The notes under the pieces: model-generated
Databases searched by the model: none
What the model was told of the DNA's origin: nothing
What the model saw: the letters and a program-made list of their open reading frames with translations, nothing else
Part shown: in pieces, positions 27,667 through 38,655 of the stretch
Numbering within the stretch: position 1 is the first letter of the stretch
How the letters are laid out: each line of letters starts with the position of its first letter
Source: Leguminivora glycinivorella
Lineage: Eukaryota > Arthropoda > Insecta > Lepidoptera > Tortricidae
DNA: 64,000 nt
Reading direction: 5' to 3'
NCBI RefSeq assembly: GCF_023078275.1
Contig: NC_062978.1
Location: 20,979,883 to 21,043,882, forward strand
Made by a program: the position numbers and the translations under genes

Positions 27667-29751
27667 ATGTCTGACAAACTAAAGCCGTTAGTTCGCAAGC
27701 GCGGCACTATAAAGGCAAAAGTTACTTTATTTGAAAAATATATTGACACTATAAAGGCGATTTCGACGGAGAATTTTACTAAGGCTTTATTCGGTGAACT
27801 CCAACTTAAACTAGGTCGATTTCAAGAATTACTATCTCAATTTGATGAAGTGCAGTCAGAAATTGAAACTTTGGATAACATCAACTTAGTCGATCAGCTA
27901 TTAGAGCGGGAACAAGTTGAAGATTCCATCATAAGGTTGATTTCATTGTCACAATTGATACTTGAGTCTAACCAACCAGTGACTACTAAATATGCTACAG
28001 CTATTTCTCGGGCCGAAGGTTCTATTCATACAAACGACAGTTCTCATGTACCTGTCCATTGTCCAATTCGGCTTCCGACTATAAAATTACCTTCATTTGA
28101 TGGTAGCTATGCAAAGTGGATGGAGTTTCGTGATACTTTCAATTCATTAATAAACAATAACGAGTCCATCCCAGCAATCAATAAATTTCATTATTTGCGT
28201 TCATCTTTGGAGGGTGGAGCAGCTATAGTTATAAAGTCTATTGAGTTCACAAGTGACAACTACAAAACCGCATGGGATTTGCTATGCGAGCGGTACAATA
28301 ATGAAAGAATTTTGATCAACAATCACATTAAGGCATTGTTCAATTTTGAACCCATTACTAGAGAATCCCACAAGGCTATCAGGTTCATGATTGACTTCTA
28401 TTCCAAAAACTTACGTGCCTTACACACTCTCAAAGAGCCCACTGACAGTTGGGATACATTAGTTATATACATGATGGTGTCCAAACTAGATGCCGCCACT
28501 AGTAGAAAGTGGGAAGAACACAGAAATACACTTAAAGTATCTCCCAAGCTCGATGACTTGTTAGTGTTTCTTCGTAATCGAGCAGATGTCTTAGAGACGA
28601 TACAGTGCGGTACTTCTACGCAAAAACAGGACAAAACTAATCATTCTATAAAGGAACACAAACATATTACAACATTACTAACAAGTGACAATGAATACGA
28701 GTACAGAGCTAGTGATAATGACATAGGTACAAAAACAAAAATAATATGTGCATTTTGCAAACAAAATCATTTCAATTACGAATGTGACAAGTTCAAGGCA
28801 ATGTCAGTAGAGGGTAGGAATAATGAAGTTTCGAAACACAATTTATGCAAGAATTGCCTGCGCCCTGGACATAATCATGATCGTTGCCGCTTAGGTCCAT
28901 GTAGGAACTGTTATGAAAAACACAACACATTATTACACGTTGAAGTTAATGACAACAATGAGACAAATTTATCTAAAAATACAAAAATTACTACCGCAAT
29001 GTCTTCATTCACTCAGGCTAAGAAAGGTTACGTGCTTTTGTGCACTGCTGAAGTGAATTTAGTCAATCCTGTAACAAAGGAAACTCACAATGCTAGAGCA
29101 CTATTAGACATAGCGAGTCAATCTTCATATATATCTGCAACAATGCAAAGAAAGTTGAACTTTACCTACACTGATAATGACGAAAATGTTATAACTGGGT
29201 TAAATGATTGCATAATTGGCAGTGCTTCAAAACTGTGTAATGTAGTAGTGCAATCCAAAGACGGTAAATTTAAAATTGATGTTCCATGTCTAATAATGCC
29301 AAAGATAGCACAAACTGCTCCAAGTTTTGAAATTGATACATCCAAATTTGACATTCCTAAGTCTCTTGAGTTAGCGGATCCTAATTTTCATCATCCGTCT
29401 CCAATCGACATAATGCTGGGCGGTGATGTATTTTGGGATATTGTAGAATGCAAGAAAATCGAATTAGGCAAAAACAAACCAACCCTAAAAGAGTCTAATC
29501 TAGGTTGGCTTGTTTCTGGTCCGGCAGGCCAAGGTTCAGCATGTTCTACTCGATGCAACTTCTCTCAAAATGAGCTTTCACTCCGTGAGGCCCCGGAGGA
29601 CGCCTTAGGCGACTCCAAAAACTGTATAATCAACCACGAAGTCCATGAGCATAAACTAAGTGAACGAGAGCCTTTTAAGTCAGTTAGGCGAAACTTCAAC
29701 TCTCGAGTATTCTATAACACAACATTACGTAAATCGCGAATTGTAAACTGA
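27667..29751 (+). CDS. BEL/Pao gag-protease polyprotein (694 aa), degenerate protease site
   Basis: The order is an N-terminal helical region (1-130); a gag domain of the BEL/Pao type (about 135-300) with LPTIKLPSFDGSYAKWMEF and FHYLRSSLEGGAA; zinc knuckles from C361 (CAFCKQNHFNYEC, then CKNCLRPGHNHDRC and CRNCYEKHNTLLH); and a retropepsin-like domain from about 450. The catalytic triad position reads LLDIASQSSY: D481 is present, but the usual DSG or DTG is DIA, so the enzyme is probably dead. Downstream DIMLGGDVFWDI and LGWLVSG fit the end of the protease region. The frame stops before any reverse transcriptase. In the family, gag forms the particle and the protease matures it. The start is the first ATG after the leader. 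Confidence 0.9.
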   Translation: MSDKLKPLVRKRGTIKAKVTLFEKYIDTIKAISTENFTKALFGELQLKLGRFQELLSQFDEVQSEIETLDNINLVDQLLEREQVEDSIIRLISLSQLILESNQPVTTKYATAISRAEGSIHTNDSSHVPVHCPIRLPTIKLPSFDGSYAKWMEFRDTFNSLINNNESIPAINKFHYLRSSLEGGAAIVIKSIEFTSDNYKTAWDLLCERYNNERILINNHIKALFNFEPITRESHKAIRFMIDFYSKNLRALHTLKEPTDSWDTLVIYMMVSKLDAATSRKWEEHRNTLKVSPKLDDLLVFLRNRADVLETIQCGTSTQKQDKTNHSIKEHKHITTLLTSDNEYEYRASDNDIGTKTKIICAFCKQNHFNYECDKFKAMSVEGRNNEVSKHNLCKNCLRPGHNHDRCRLGPCRNCYEKHNTLLHVEVNDNNETNLSKNTKITTAMSSFTQAKKGYVLLCTAEVNLVNPVTKETHNARALLDIASQSSYISATMQRKLNFTYTDNDENVITGLNDCIIGSASKLCNVVVQSKDGKFKIDVPCLIMPKIAQTAPSFEIDTSKFDIPKSLELADPNFHHPSPIDIMLGGDVFWDIVECKKIELGKNKPTLKESNLGWLVSGPAGQGSACSTRCNFSQNELSLREAPEDALGDSKNCIINHEVHEHKLSEREPFKSVRRNFNSRVFYNTTLRKSRIVN

Positions 29752-30754
29752 TTACCTCTCGTAATTCCTTATAGATCTCTCAAACTCAATAAATCTGGCT
29801 TCAAGGGGGGTCAAACCTCAACAATAATTATCTTGAACTTCGTGTGCTGCGAAGGACCCTGCATCCTTGAGAAACCAGTGTTTGAGTAGCCTAATCTAAT
29901 TCTTTATAGCAAGTGTCTTTATAATCAAGTGTGTACAATACTTACGATAATGGTTTAAGTCTATTTATTCTTCTAAGGCAACAAAGGATCTTAATCGCAA
30001 ATTAAAGCTACTGAAATTAACTATATTCCTCAATGAAAATGATATTTGATTTATGTTGGTGGTCGCTTCGTTAATGTTTTACACTGACTATATGAACAGT
30101 GACATCTAACCATCGTATATACAAAGCTTTATTATTTTTACGAATGACACTAGATGTGTGATTTATCCTAAACCTAACTAACTAGCTAACTACAAACATT
30201 AATGAAAACTTACCTTCTCTCCCTATGTACCTTCTTCTCCACCCTTCATGTGCCATGTCTGTGGGGTCTTATTTATAATCTTATTCTAACATCAAGATCA
30301 AATGAGAAGGTCTGTGGGGCCAATTTAGAAATGTCAGTTTCGTACATATTCGTTTTCTCTTAGACAAATACTATCTAGCGTAAGTGTTATTTAAGTGGCC
30401 AGCGCGAGCGCCTTCTTTATATGTTTATAATATATATTTTTATAGTTCAATATATTTTTACAATTGTACGCATATTTTAGATACTTAGCTAAAGTTAAAT
30501 TGAACAGAATGCTACAAACGTTATACGTATGGCAAATCGGAGAGTTCGCTTGTAGTGAGAAACTGTTATGTTATGTCATTCTTGTCCAGTGTAGGCTTCG
30601 GACTGCGGTAGAGTCTAGAAGGCAGCAGTGAAACCTATTTAACTATTATTTTATTATTCATTATGTATTAGTGCTAATTAATGAGGATGTTGAGAAATTA
30701 TTATAATAATGTTTGCATTGATTGAGGCAATCGTGATTTCCATCCTTTGACTCT
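29752..30754 (+). other. Non-coding stretch in the deleted pol region of BEL/Pao
   Basis: No reverse transcriptase, RNase H or integrase core motif in any frame. The sequence is AT-rich. Confidence 0.6.
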
Positions 30755-31095
30755 TTGTCTCTGGAGTCTTCAATTAACTTCACTCACGCCTGGGCACTTC
30801 CTTGTCGAACGACCAAGAAACCATGGATGTCGCTATCGTCATGTAAAGTGAAGACACTGATGATTTATATATCAGCTCGTTTAACAGCAAGTTATCCTAT
30901 CAAGTGGAAACCAATCATCAACAACATACTTCTGGTCATGGACGATCGTTTGCCACCATTGAAATGGCCATTGGATTATAACGAATAACTATATGTTGGC
31001 AGTAATGAAGTCTGGCCAGTCATCAACATGAAAACAAAGAACAGCTTCATCGAACAAGCCGTCTCTAGGCTACTTATTAGCCTAAAGAATTACGC
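30755..31095 (+). pseudogene. BEL/Pao integrase C-terminal remnant
   Basis: ISARLTASYPIKWKPI and LVMDDRLPPLKWPL match the C-terminal end of BEL/Pao pol. A TAA at 30986 interrupts it. The same frame then resumes with VINMKTKNSFIEQAVSRL, the usual last block before the polypurine tract. Confidence 0.7.
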
Positions 31096-31139
31096 TCATT
31101 TGAGCCTCTTGAAAGCTAGGCTTTCAAGGAGGGGCAGTA

Positions 31140-31334
31140 TGTTAGCGATCTAACCTTTTTTATAACCTTTAAATACAATAAGTCAGTCAAGAAGAATATA
31201 ATTTTTGTTTGTCAGTGTCAAATGTTCTATCATTCTAAATATATGTCTTAATTCTACAAGAGGCTAATTTTATTACAACAATACAAATAATTAATGCAAG
31301 TTCACGCACCTTAAGTCAATTACTGGCGTGAACA
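31140..31334 (+). repeat. BEL/Pao 3' LTR
   Basis: Same boundaries and length as the 5' LTR, followed by the GGGGG duplication. Confidence 0.95.
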
Positions 31335-31339
31335 GGGGG

Positions 31340-33263
31340 TAAGTGCTTTAATGCAGTTTTAGGTATTCATTGGTTGTTCGAAAAGTATGTATATTTATAT
31401 TTATCACTAAAGACTCAGACATTGGACAATTTTAATGTAGAAAACACTCTTCTTGTTATTATTATATAGAGCAGACTCCAAGGGGATGTTCGTTTGCAAA
31501 AATAGCGCACCTCATTCTGACTTCAGATATTTATATTTTATAGATCCCGGACACCATATAAACACATGTTGCCAACCAGTTTTGTGGTCCCCTTTCCCGC
31601 ACCCTGGCAATCAAAAATCGTATACAAATATGAAAAAATATAATTGGTATTGGCATGTAGTTTACGGTTATCCAGTCATGTCATCACAAAATGTAAAAAA
31701 AGGGAATATGCATGATGTTTTATATATTTTTTTAAAACGATTCTACTACTTATATTGCATTAAGTACTAAAAATAAACGTAAAAAATCTAAAATATAAAC
31801 TACGAAGCTAAAAAAAAATTGAAACCACTATCATTTACGGGCAATTGAAAACGCCTGGCCGGACACATGAGTGGCAGCGAGAAAATAACAACTATTTCTC
31901 GCTCCCACTTACAGATGGCAAGTGTAAAAAAAAGCCTCTTTTTGAAAATTAAACTTCACTATTAAATTACTATAAATTTCAAAAGTATTTTGTAAACGTA
32001 TGTTTTTTAGCAATAAAAATTATAAATAATATAATTTTTGCTATCTTGGTGTTACGTGCATAATTATTTTCTATTATTATTTCCTTTACGTTTGTAGACA
32101 ATTAACAAGACAACATTGTTGCAAACTTGCTAACCTATAAAAACTCTCTTGCACTGTTCAGTTGCGAGTAACGCAATAAAATGAAGGTTTAAGCTAAAAA
32201 CTTTTCCTATAACAAAACCAAAACACCCACTCGTAACGTTACCTTTCTTAACTTTTCGTATTAGATGTGTTTCCAACCATTTCGACAAATATTTACTTTG
32301 GGAGAGGAAAGTCCAAATAAACGGAACATGCTTACACACTCTTACCGCAACTCGGTGTATTATGGGCACATTATGCCCTACAAGATAAACAAAAGTATCA
32401 GGGTATGATGTCAATAAGAAACTTATTAAATGTATAAAGTTATATTTTAATGACGACTCCCAAAATAACCATGACCCAGACGGGAAAATCAAATTGGCAA
32501 TTTGATCGGCTAATAATATACCAACTTTTTCAATGATTTCGACAGATTAAAAGATCTGTAGACCCCTAATTGGATATATTCTTTTATTTCAAACCAGCAA
32601 TAATATTATATGAAAATTAATATATATATATATTTATGACATACTTGCCATAGCGTGACGGATACTTTATCCACATAGATATGTGATAAAATTGAAAGCA
32701 TAATACACTGGCTGGGAATTAATAATATTTTATAATAAAGACTTGTAAAGTTATCGTCGGATAGATATATACTTTAAAACTAGTGGGTAAAAACGCATGT
32801 TATCCATCCACTACCTCGCAAATCGAACAAACCAAAACTTGTACCTCTTATTTGAAACTAATATAGGTACTTATTCTTGATTTAAACTTGTCTGTTGTCT
32901 GTTATATGTACTTTACAGCCTGTCGATATATTATTATCGACATATACCCTTCTACCTCCATTTTTATTTTGCTGTTTCTGGTAACACTTTACCTGTCAGC
33001 CATTTATCAATTTAGTCCGTAGGATTGTGGATTTTACTTTACTATCAGTTTCTTTGAATTGGCTTTCAGTTTGAATTGGCCTGACATCCATCGTTGGCGG
33101 CGTCCTACGCAACCTTCTGACAAGCAATTCTGATATTTCTGAAAGATACAACTTATTTGGTACAATTTATTTGTTTGTTATTTTATTTCGTATTCAGGCT
33201 TCAATTTTATTTGGTATTCAGGCTTTTAGTGGAGTAACTCAAGAGCTCTTATACTTTGAAGAC
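31340..33263. other. Mostly unassigned AT-rich DNA
   Basis: No gene supported. Small hairpin at about 31869-31912 (AGTGGCAGCGAGAAA / TTTCTCGCTCCCACT). 32637-32716 (CATAGCGTGACGGATACTTT...) is a degenerate half of the MITE at 54190-54331. Confidence 0.45.
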
Positions 33264-33402
33264 CTAGGGTAAACTGGCCTCAATCGGTGACAGTTGACAC
33301 GCCCAATTCGGTGAAACAACCAAAAATTGTCTTTCGGAATAGTGCTTCAAAGCTTGTATCACCGAATTCGGCGTGTCACGGAATGAGTCGAGTTTACCCT
33401 AG
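33264..33402. mobile_element. MITE, CTAGGGTAAACT ends
   Basis: CTAGGGTAAACT is inverted as AGTTTACCCTAG, and GTGACA...CCAATTCGGTG is inverted as CACCGAATTCGG...TGTCAC. 139 bp. Confidence 0.8.
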
Positions 33403-33572
33403 TCTGGGAAGTTAATTTTATTTTCACAGAATATGTATTTGTGACACAGCATAAGGCACAGTATAATAAAGAGTACTATCGTACTACAGTATGACTACTC
33501 CCGTTCCCCGCTGAAAGTGACTCGGTTACTTCACAGTTACCATCTGTTAAAACCGCGACCAGTCGACCTGTC

Positions 33573-33750
33573 TTAAGAGGATACGGTAGCGAAAATGTTA
33601 AAATGGAAAGGAGCCCCCCTTTCAACTTGGGAATTTTAGTTAAATATACAAGTGTTATTAACTAGATTCATCGAAAAAAAATTGTCCATTAAGAACAACT
33701 CAGTCAAAAGATATTTCAAAAAAATCTTTAAAATCCAGGTTCGTAGGAAC
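33573..33750 (-). mobile_element. MITE family C, partial copy 2
   Basis: TTAAGAGGATACGGTAGCGA through AAAGATATTTCAAAAAAATC matches the inverse of 15640-15821. The other end is lost. Confidence 0.75.
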
Positions 33751-33984
33751 GCGCCACTTTAGTATGGCCATTTATATTTGTTCGCCATTGTCCGAGGTGT
33801 GGCTTAGGGGTCGATGTCGATACATAAAGGTTGGATATGTTATGTTATGTTTTTGTGCCTCATAATGGACATGTGTTAGTATTTTTTTATCAAAATGTGC
33901 ACTGCAAGTACCCAAATATTTTTCGTATTTGTAAGTAGCCTTTAGCATGTGCTGTTTCCTCGTCTTCCGCGAAATTGCGCAGAT

Positions 33985-34393
33985 TTTTAAGACGACACAG
34001 GAGGGGTCAATAAAATTCTCCATACAAACGCTCTCGACTATTTTCTCCCTGGTTTTTGAAGATAGAGCAATGACTTTTTAACACTATTTTTTAACATTAT
34101 TGTTATTTTAATCTGTGTCGGACCGTCTCGATTGTTTAGATATTCTTATTTTTAAAGACGCAAAAAAGGAGTGGTATTCACAATTGGTAACAATTAGCCA
34201 ATAAACTGAACGGTTCAACACAGATTATTAAATTGTTATTCAAATTCTCAAATTTCTTTACGATTGATTAAGTTTTGAAGGAGAAAACAGTCGAGAGCGG
34301 AGCCTCGATTTCAAAGATTTTTTCGCAATATCTTTTAACTGACTTGTTCTGAATGGACATTTTTTTCGCTCCCGTAGCGTCTTAACGCTTATG
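33985..34393 (+). mobile_element. MITE family C, copy 3 (longer form)
   Basis: Begins AAGACGACACAGGAGGGGTC and ends CCCGTAGCGTCTTAA, with the family's CTCCATACAAACGCTCTCGA and ACGATTGATTAAGTTTTGAA. It carries an extra inner block (CCAATAAACTGAACGGTTC...) also seen in copy 4. Confidence 0.7.
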
Positions 34394-34964
34394 CAACGTG
34401 AAGGGTACTTATGCCAACCAATTTCCTCCGAGGCCCGAGGTATTGAGAGCGCTTCAAATATTTTTGTAGCTGTGGAAGAATGTTAGTTCAGACGGTGCCT
34501 GTTCGTAGGAAGTTTAACAACCAAGAGGATGTTTTGATAAGTAAACACAATTTGTGTTACGTCGTGAAAATGTACTTATGAAAGTTTTTCCTGTTAAATA
34601 AAGTATGGTTTCACATATATCAGAGAAACTATATGCAAATTACTTATATAAACAAGGACTTTTTTGGAAAGTGGTAAATAATTTTGAAATTTATTATAGA
34701 CCCAAATACTGCACATTTCCTGTTATGTAATGTAATGTGTATAAATTATACTTTTTTATTAACATATAAACAACTTTTTTACTTGCTTATGTAAGCCAAT
34801 AATAATGTTACTTCTCTGTTTGACAGTATCAGAAATGTTAGCTTACATTGACAGGTTATTCAATATAATTTTAATATTCCTCAATAGTGTTGTAATCTTT
34901 AACTACTCGAGCTCGGCTTCATAATTATCCCTCTTTTTATTAAGTTTAAAGAAGCTATAAGATG
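34394..34964. other. Unassigned AT-rich sequence
   Basis: No gene or repeat recognised. Confidence 0.4.
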
Positions 34965-36189
34965 CTACAGGTGCGAAAATGCTAAAATGGAAAGGAGCCC
35001 CCCTTTCAATTTGGGAATTTTAGTTCAATATACTAGTGTTATTAACTAGATATATCGAAAAAAAAATGTCCATTAAGAACAACTCAGTTAAAAGATATTG
35101 CGAAAAAATCTTTAAAATTGAGGTTCCGCTCTCTACTGTTTCCTCCTTCAAAACTTAATCAATCGTAACGAAAGGGCCTGGCCGGACTGCCATGGTAAAA
35201 TCGCCCCTGGCTAAATATGAAATATTGATATGCAGGATTATTCGTATTGTTAGTACATGTACTACTACTGAATATTATGCCTCAAACTATTTCCGTTTAT
35301 GAAAAAAATTAAAAAAAAGAAATTTTGTTTTTTATTTTTTTCTTTAAAACCGCGTATCCGATTAACTTGTTCTTTGGATATTTTATAGACATATTAGGGA
35401 TACATCAATTAAAAAAAAATGAACTTCCTGACTTTTTGTTAAGTACATTTTTTTTTAAATTTATGTTTTAAAATTTTTTTTTTTACCACATACGAGTTAG
35501 CGACACCTACTATATTTTCATATAATAATCGCGATTTCATACTCTATTACATATATTTTTATCAAAAATATTAGTTTGGATCAACAATGTCAAAATAAGT
35601 TATTTATATATTATTACCCTTTAGTACTTAGTACGTTGCTCCTGGAAAGAGATGTATGAAAATTTTGGCATAATTAATGGAAGATTTTTTTTAAATTGGG
35701 ATATGTACATTATAGGCCGAAGTTATTTTTCATCAACCCTCCCCACCCCTCCCCCCTCTGTGTCACCCATCTACCCCCCCTTAAAGAGCCGAAAATGCGA
35801 TTTTTCTCGATTTCTGACAAAACCGATTAAGATACAGAAAAAGCGTGTAGGAACGAAGTAATCCTTAATAAATTTACTACAAATCTCTCATAGACACTTT
35901 AGTGCTAGCACTTATAGTTTTCGCGCAATCCGTCATGAAAGTTGCTCCTTTCTTCAATTTTCTTTAATGAATGAAAAGTTTTCTCCTTAAATGCTTGCGA
36001 AATCATCGGTTTGATAGTACTAAAACATTATAAACTCAAGAATTAATTTCAGGGGAAAAAATCACTACCATGGGCGGGACTTGAACTCACGGCCTCTAGA
36101 TTGATAGATATGATAGATAAATAACGCTAGGGGTACCATTGATTCATATAGTAGAAAGCTGAAAGATTCGCTAACTAGAGATGAGCTTT

Positions 36190-36256
36190 TGGTGGCTCAG
36201 TTGGTAGAGCCCTCGAGTTTCTATCCAGAAGCCGTGAGTTCAAGTCCCATCCATGG
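36190..36256 (+). repeat. tRNA-like sequence in F1 core (not a functional tRNA)
   Basis: GGTGGCTCAGTTGGTAGAGC and GAGTTCAAGTCCC have pol III A and B box form with about the right spacing. The acceptor and T stems pair poorly, so it is SINE-like instead of a tRNA gene. Confidence 0.6.
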
Positions 36257-36690
36257 TAGTGATTTATCCCCTTAATTTAATTATAGTCATGAGTTTACAA
36301 TATTTTAGTCGTATAAACAAATTTCGACGATTTCGTAAGCATTTTGGGAGAACACTTTAATATTCTTTAAAGAAAATTGCAGCAAGGACCAACTTTCGTG
36401 ACGGATCACGCGAAAACTATAAGAGCTAGCACTAAAGTGTTAATGAGAGATTTGTAGTAAATTTATTAAGGATTATTTTGTTGCTACACGTTTTTTCTGT
36501 ATCTTCAACGGTTTTGTCAATAATTTAGAAAAACCGCATTTTGGGCTCTTTAAGGGAGGGTAAAGGGGTGACGCAGAGGGGGAGGGGTAGGGAGGGTTGA
36601 TGAAAAATAACTTCGGCCTATAATGTACATATTCCAATTAAAAAAAAATCTTCCATTAATTATGCCAAAATTTTCATACATCACTTTCCA

Positions 36691-36747
36691 GGAGCAACGT
36701 ACTAAGTACTAAAGGGTATTACCCTTTAGTACTTAGTACGTTGCTCC
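36691..36747. repeat. 28 bp perfect hairpin with one-base loop in the F1 right arm
   Basis: GGAGCAACGTACTAAGTACT...GGGTA (36691-36718) is followed after a single T by its exact inverse (36720-36747). The left arm of F1 has this 28 bp once only (35617-35644). Confidence 0.9.
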
Positions 36748-37797
36748 TGTATTATTAATACATAAATAACTTATTTTGACATTGTTGATCCAAACTAATA
36801 TTTTTGATAAAAATATATGTAATAGAGTATAAAATCGCGATTATTATATGAAAATATAGTAGGTGTCGCTAACTCGTATGTGGTAAAAAAAAAATATTTA
36901 AAACATAAATTTAAAAAAAATGTGCTTAACAAAAAGTCAGGAAGTTCATTTTTTTTTGATGTATCCCTAATATATCTATAAAAAATCCAAAGAACAAGTT
37001 AATCGGATACGCGGTTTTAAAGAAAAAAATAAAAAACAAAATTTCTTTTTTTTAATTTTTTTCATAAACGGAAATAGTTTGAGGCATAATATTCAGTAGT
37101 AGTACATGTAGTAATAATACGAATAATCCTGCATATCAATATTTCATATTTAGCCAGGGGCGATTTTACCATGGCAGTCCGGCCAGGCCCTTTAAGAATC
37201 TAAACACGAATAAAATAAACTGTGTCGGATCGTTTAGTTTTTTGGCTAATTGTTAGTTACCAATCTTGAGTATTACACCTTTTTTGCGCCATAATGAAGA
37301 AGGCCGTTTTTGGAAATTTTTGATTGGATCTAGCGTCTTTAAAAATAAAAAAATCAAAACGGTCCGACACAGATAAAAATAATAGTAATCTGTATTGAAA
37401 AATCATTGCTCTATCTTCAAAAACCAGCAAGGAAATAGTCTAGAGCGTTTGTATGGAGAATTGACCCCTCCTGTATCGTCTTAAATTAAAAAAAAAATGA
37501 AACCTACTGACACAAATCGGAATCAGAGATATGAGGAACTTCGTAATGCATAGTGATTTTATAACGGTCTCCTACGATTTAAGATTCGAGTTACAAAAAG
37601 TTTAAGTACCTAATAGTGCCGCTGCGCTTGAGATGCCATATTTTTTTTGTCCAAATAAACTTACATAGAGACGATATCAAGATATCAATAGAATATACAG
37701 TACATTTGAGGATTTTTCCTGCACTAGTGCGTCTTTGCGTAGTACTTTACTCGTCTAAACTTCAAAGGGCTATAATGAACTGTAAAATATTGTATTA

Positions 37798-38214
37798 TAC
37801 AGGGCGCCCGGTAATTAATGGACAACCTTTTAACCACCAAGAGGGCACCTTATAGTGGTCCAGAAAACCGACATTAAGGTTTAGTAAAAGTCGCCTGGTT
37901 TTCGAGATTTTCACACTTTTTAAAAATTTTGGTAGTATTAAAATTTTAAAAGTGTGAAAATCTCGAAAACCTGGCGACAGGTTTTAACCACCAAGAGGGC
38001 ACCTTATACTGGTCAAAAAAAGGTTAAGTAAAAGTCGCCTGGTTTTCGAGATTTTCACAATTTTTAAAATTTTAATACTATCTAAAATTTTAAAAAGTGT
38101 GACAATCTCGAAAACCAGGCGACTTTTACTAAACCTAAAAGTCGATTTTCTGGACCAGTATAAGGTGCCCTCTTGGTGGTTAAAAGGTTGTCCATTAATT
38201 ACCGGGCACCCGGT
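37798..38214. mobile_element. Tandem foldback element
   Basis: The outer ends CAGGGCGCCCGGTAATTAAT and inverse ATTAATTACCGGGCACCCGG enclose two successive palindromes made of the same unit (TTTTAACCACCAAGAGGGCA...CTGGTTTTCGAGATTTTCAC and its inverse). The order is unit, inverse, unit, inverse. Non-coding. Confidence 0.8.
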
Positions 38215-38559
38215 ATATGTATGTGCGAATATTTAATTAGTACCATATTCGACAGCATATAGTGCTAAAATATGAACCTTTCATTGAATATTTATAGTAT
38301 TTCTTTTTTTTCACTGGATTTTCATTTGTAGTATTTAAAAAAAATGTATACGGCAACAGGAAGGCTTACGATGCATAAATTAACTTTAGTTTTCATAATA
38401 TAATTTAGTTCACAAATAAATTAGTTGAGGTAGTTTATGTAGGTAATTTTAAATAAGCTAAAAAATGATGTATGATTTGTTTTAACATTTCTATTGACGG
38501 CGATTAATTGATGCCAAAAAATTTAGGAAAGTAAAAGATGCCCGGCAAGTTTTGATTTT
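38215..38559. other. Unassigned AT-rich sequence
   Basis: No gene or repeat recognised. Confidence 0.4.
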
Positions 38560-38655
38560 TCGTGGTATCGCGCGAGCATGCGCAGTCTGCGATAGGATCT
38601 CGCCGCGACGCGGACGCTGCGCCAATCGTGTTCCAAACCTGAATTTTTGAATTTC
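38560..38655 (+). promoter_or_regulatory. Candidate CpG-rich promoter
   Basis: A local island rich in CG dinucleotides in otherwise AT-rich DNA contains GAGCATGCGCAG (similar to NRF1-type sites) and CGCCAATCG (CCAAT box). It lies just upstream of an exon-like segment ending in a good splice donor. Function is inferred only. Confidence 0.35.

Larger units (their letters stand above)
26727..31334 (+). mobile_element. BEL/Pao LTR retrotransposon, internal deletion derivative
   Basis: Two 195 bp LTRs (26727-26921 and 31140-31334) flank gag-protease (27667-29751) and an integrase C-terminal scrap (30755-31090). GGGGG is duplicated on both sides (26722-26726 and 31335-31339). The LTRs differ at three positions by eye. 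Reverse transcriptase, RNase H and the integrase core are missing, replaced by ~1 kb of non-coding sequence. A candidate primer binding site TGGTGACCCTACG begins at 26924, and a purine-rich tract AAGGAGGGG precedes the 3' LTR. It cannot move without a helper. Confidence 0.9.
35174..37190. mobile_element. Foldback element F1, 2,017 bp palindrome with tRNA-like core
   Basis: It starts GGGCCTGGCCGGACTGCCAT and ends with the exact inverse. The arms pair over roughly 980 bp each around position 36182, with indels and moderate divergence towards the centre. Near the centre both arms carry a tRNA-like block in opposite orientation: plus strand A-box-like TGGCTCAGTTGG (36193) and B-box-like GTTCAAGTCC (36237), and minus strand GGACTTGAAC (36077-36086) without a clear A box. 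No long ORF. No target duplication: the flank reads AAA|TTT as in the empty site. Confidence 0.85.
34965..37487 (-). mobile_element. MITE family C, copy 4, split by foldback F1
   Basis: The left part (34965-35173) runs to AATCGTAACGAAA and the right part (37191-37487) resumes TTTAAGAATCTAAA and ends GACCCCTCCTGTATCGTCTT. In copies 1 and 3 the two edges are adjacent (inverse of AATTTCGTTCCGATTGATTA). Confidence 0.8.

Noticed and set aside
32130..32492. 120-residue minus-strand frame
   Set aside because: No recognisable motif, no splice or start context, AT-rich; likely chance.
36190..36256. Possible functional tRNA gene
   Set aside because: A and B boxes are good, but acceptor and T stems pair poorly and a mirrored partial copy lies in the opposite arm. 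tRNA-derived repeat.
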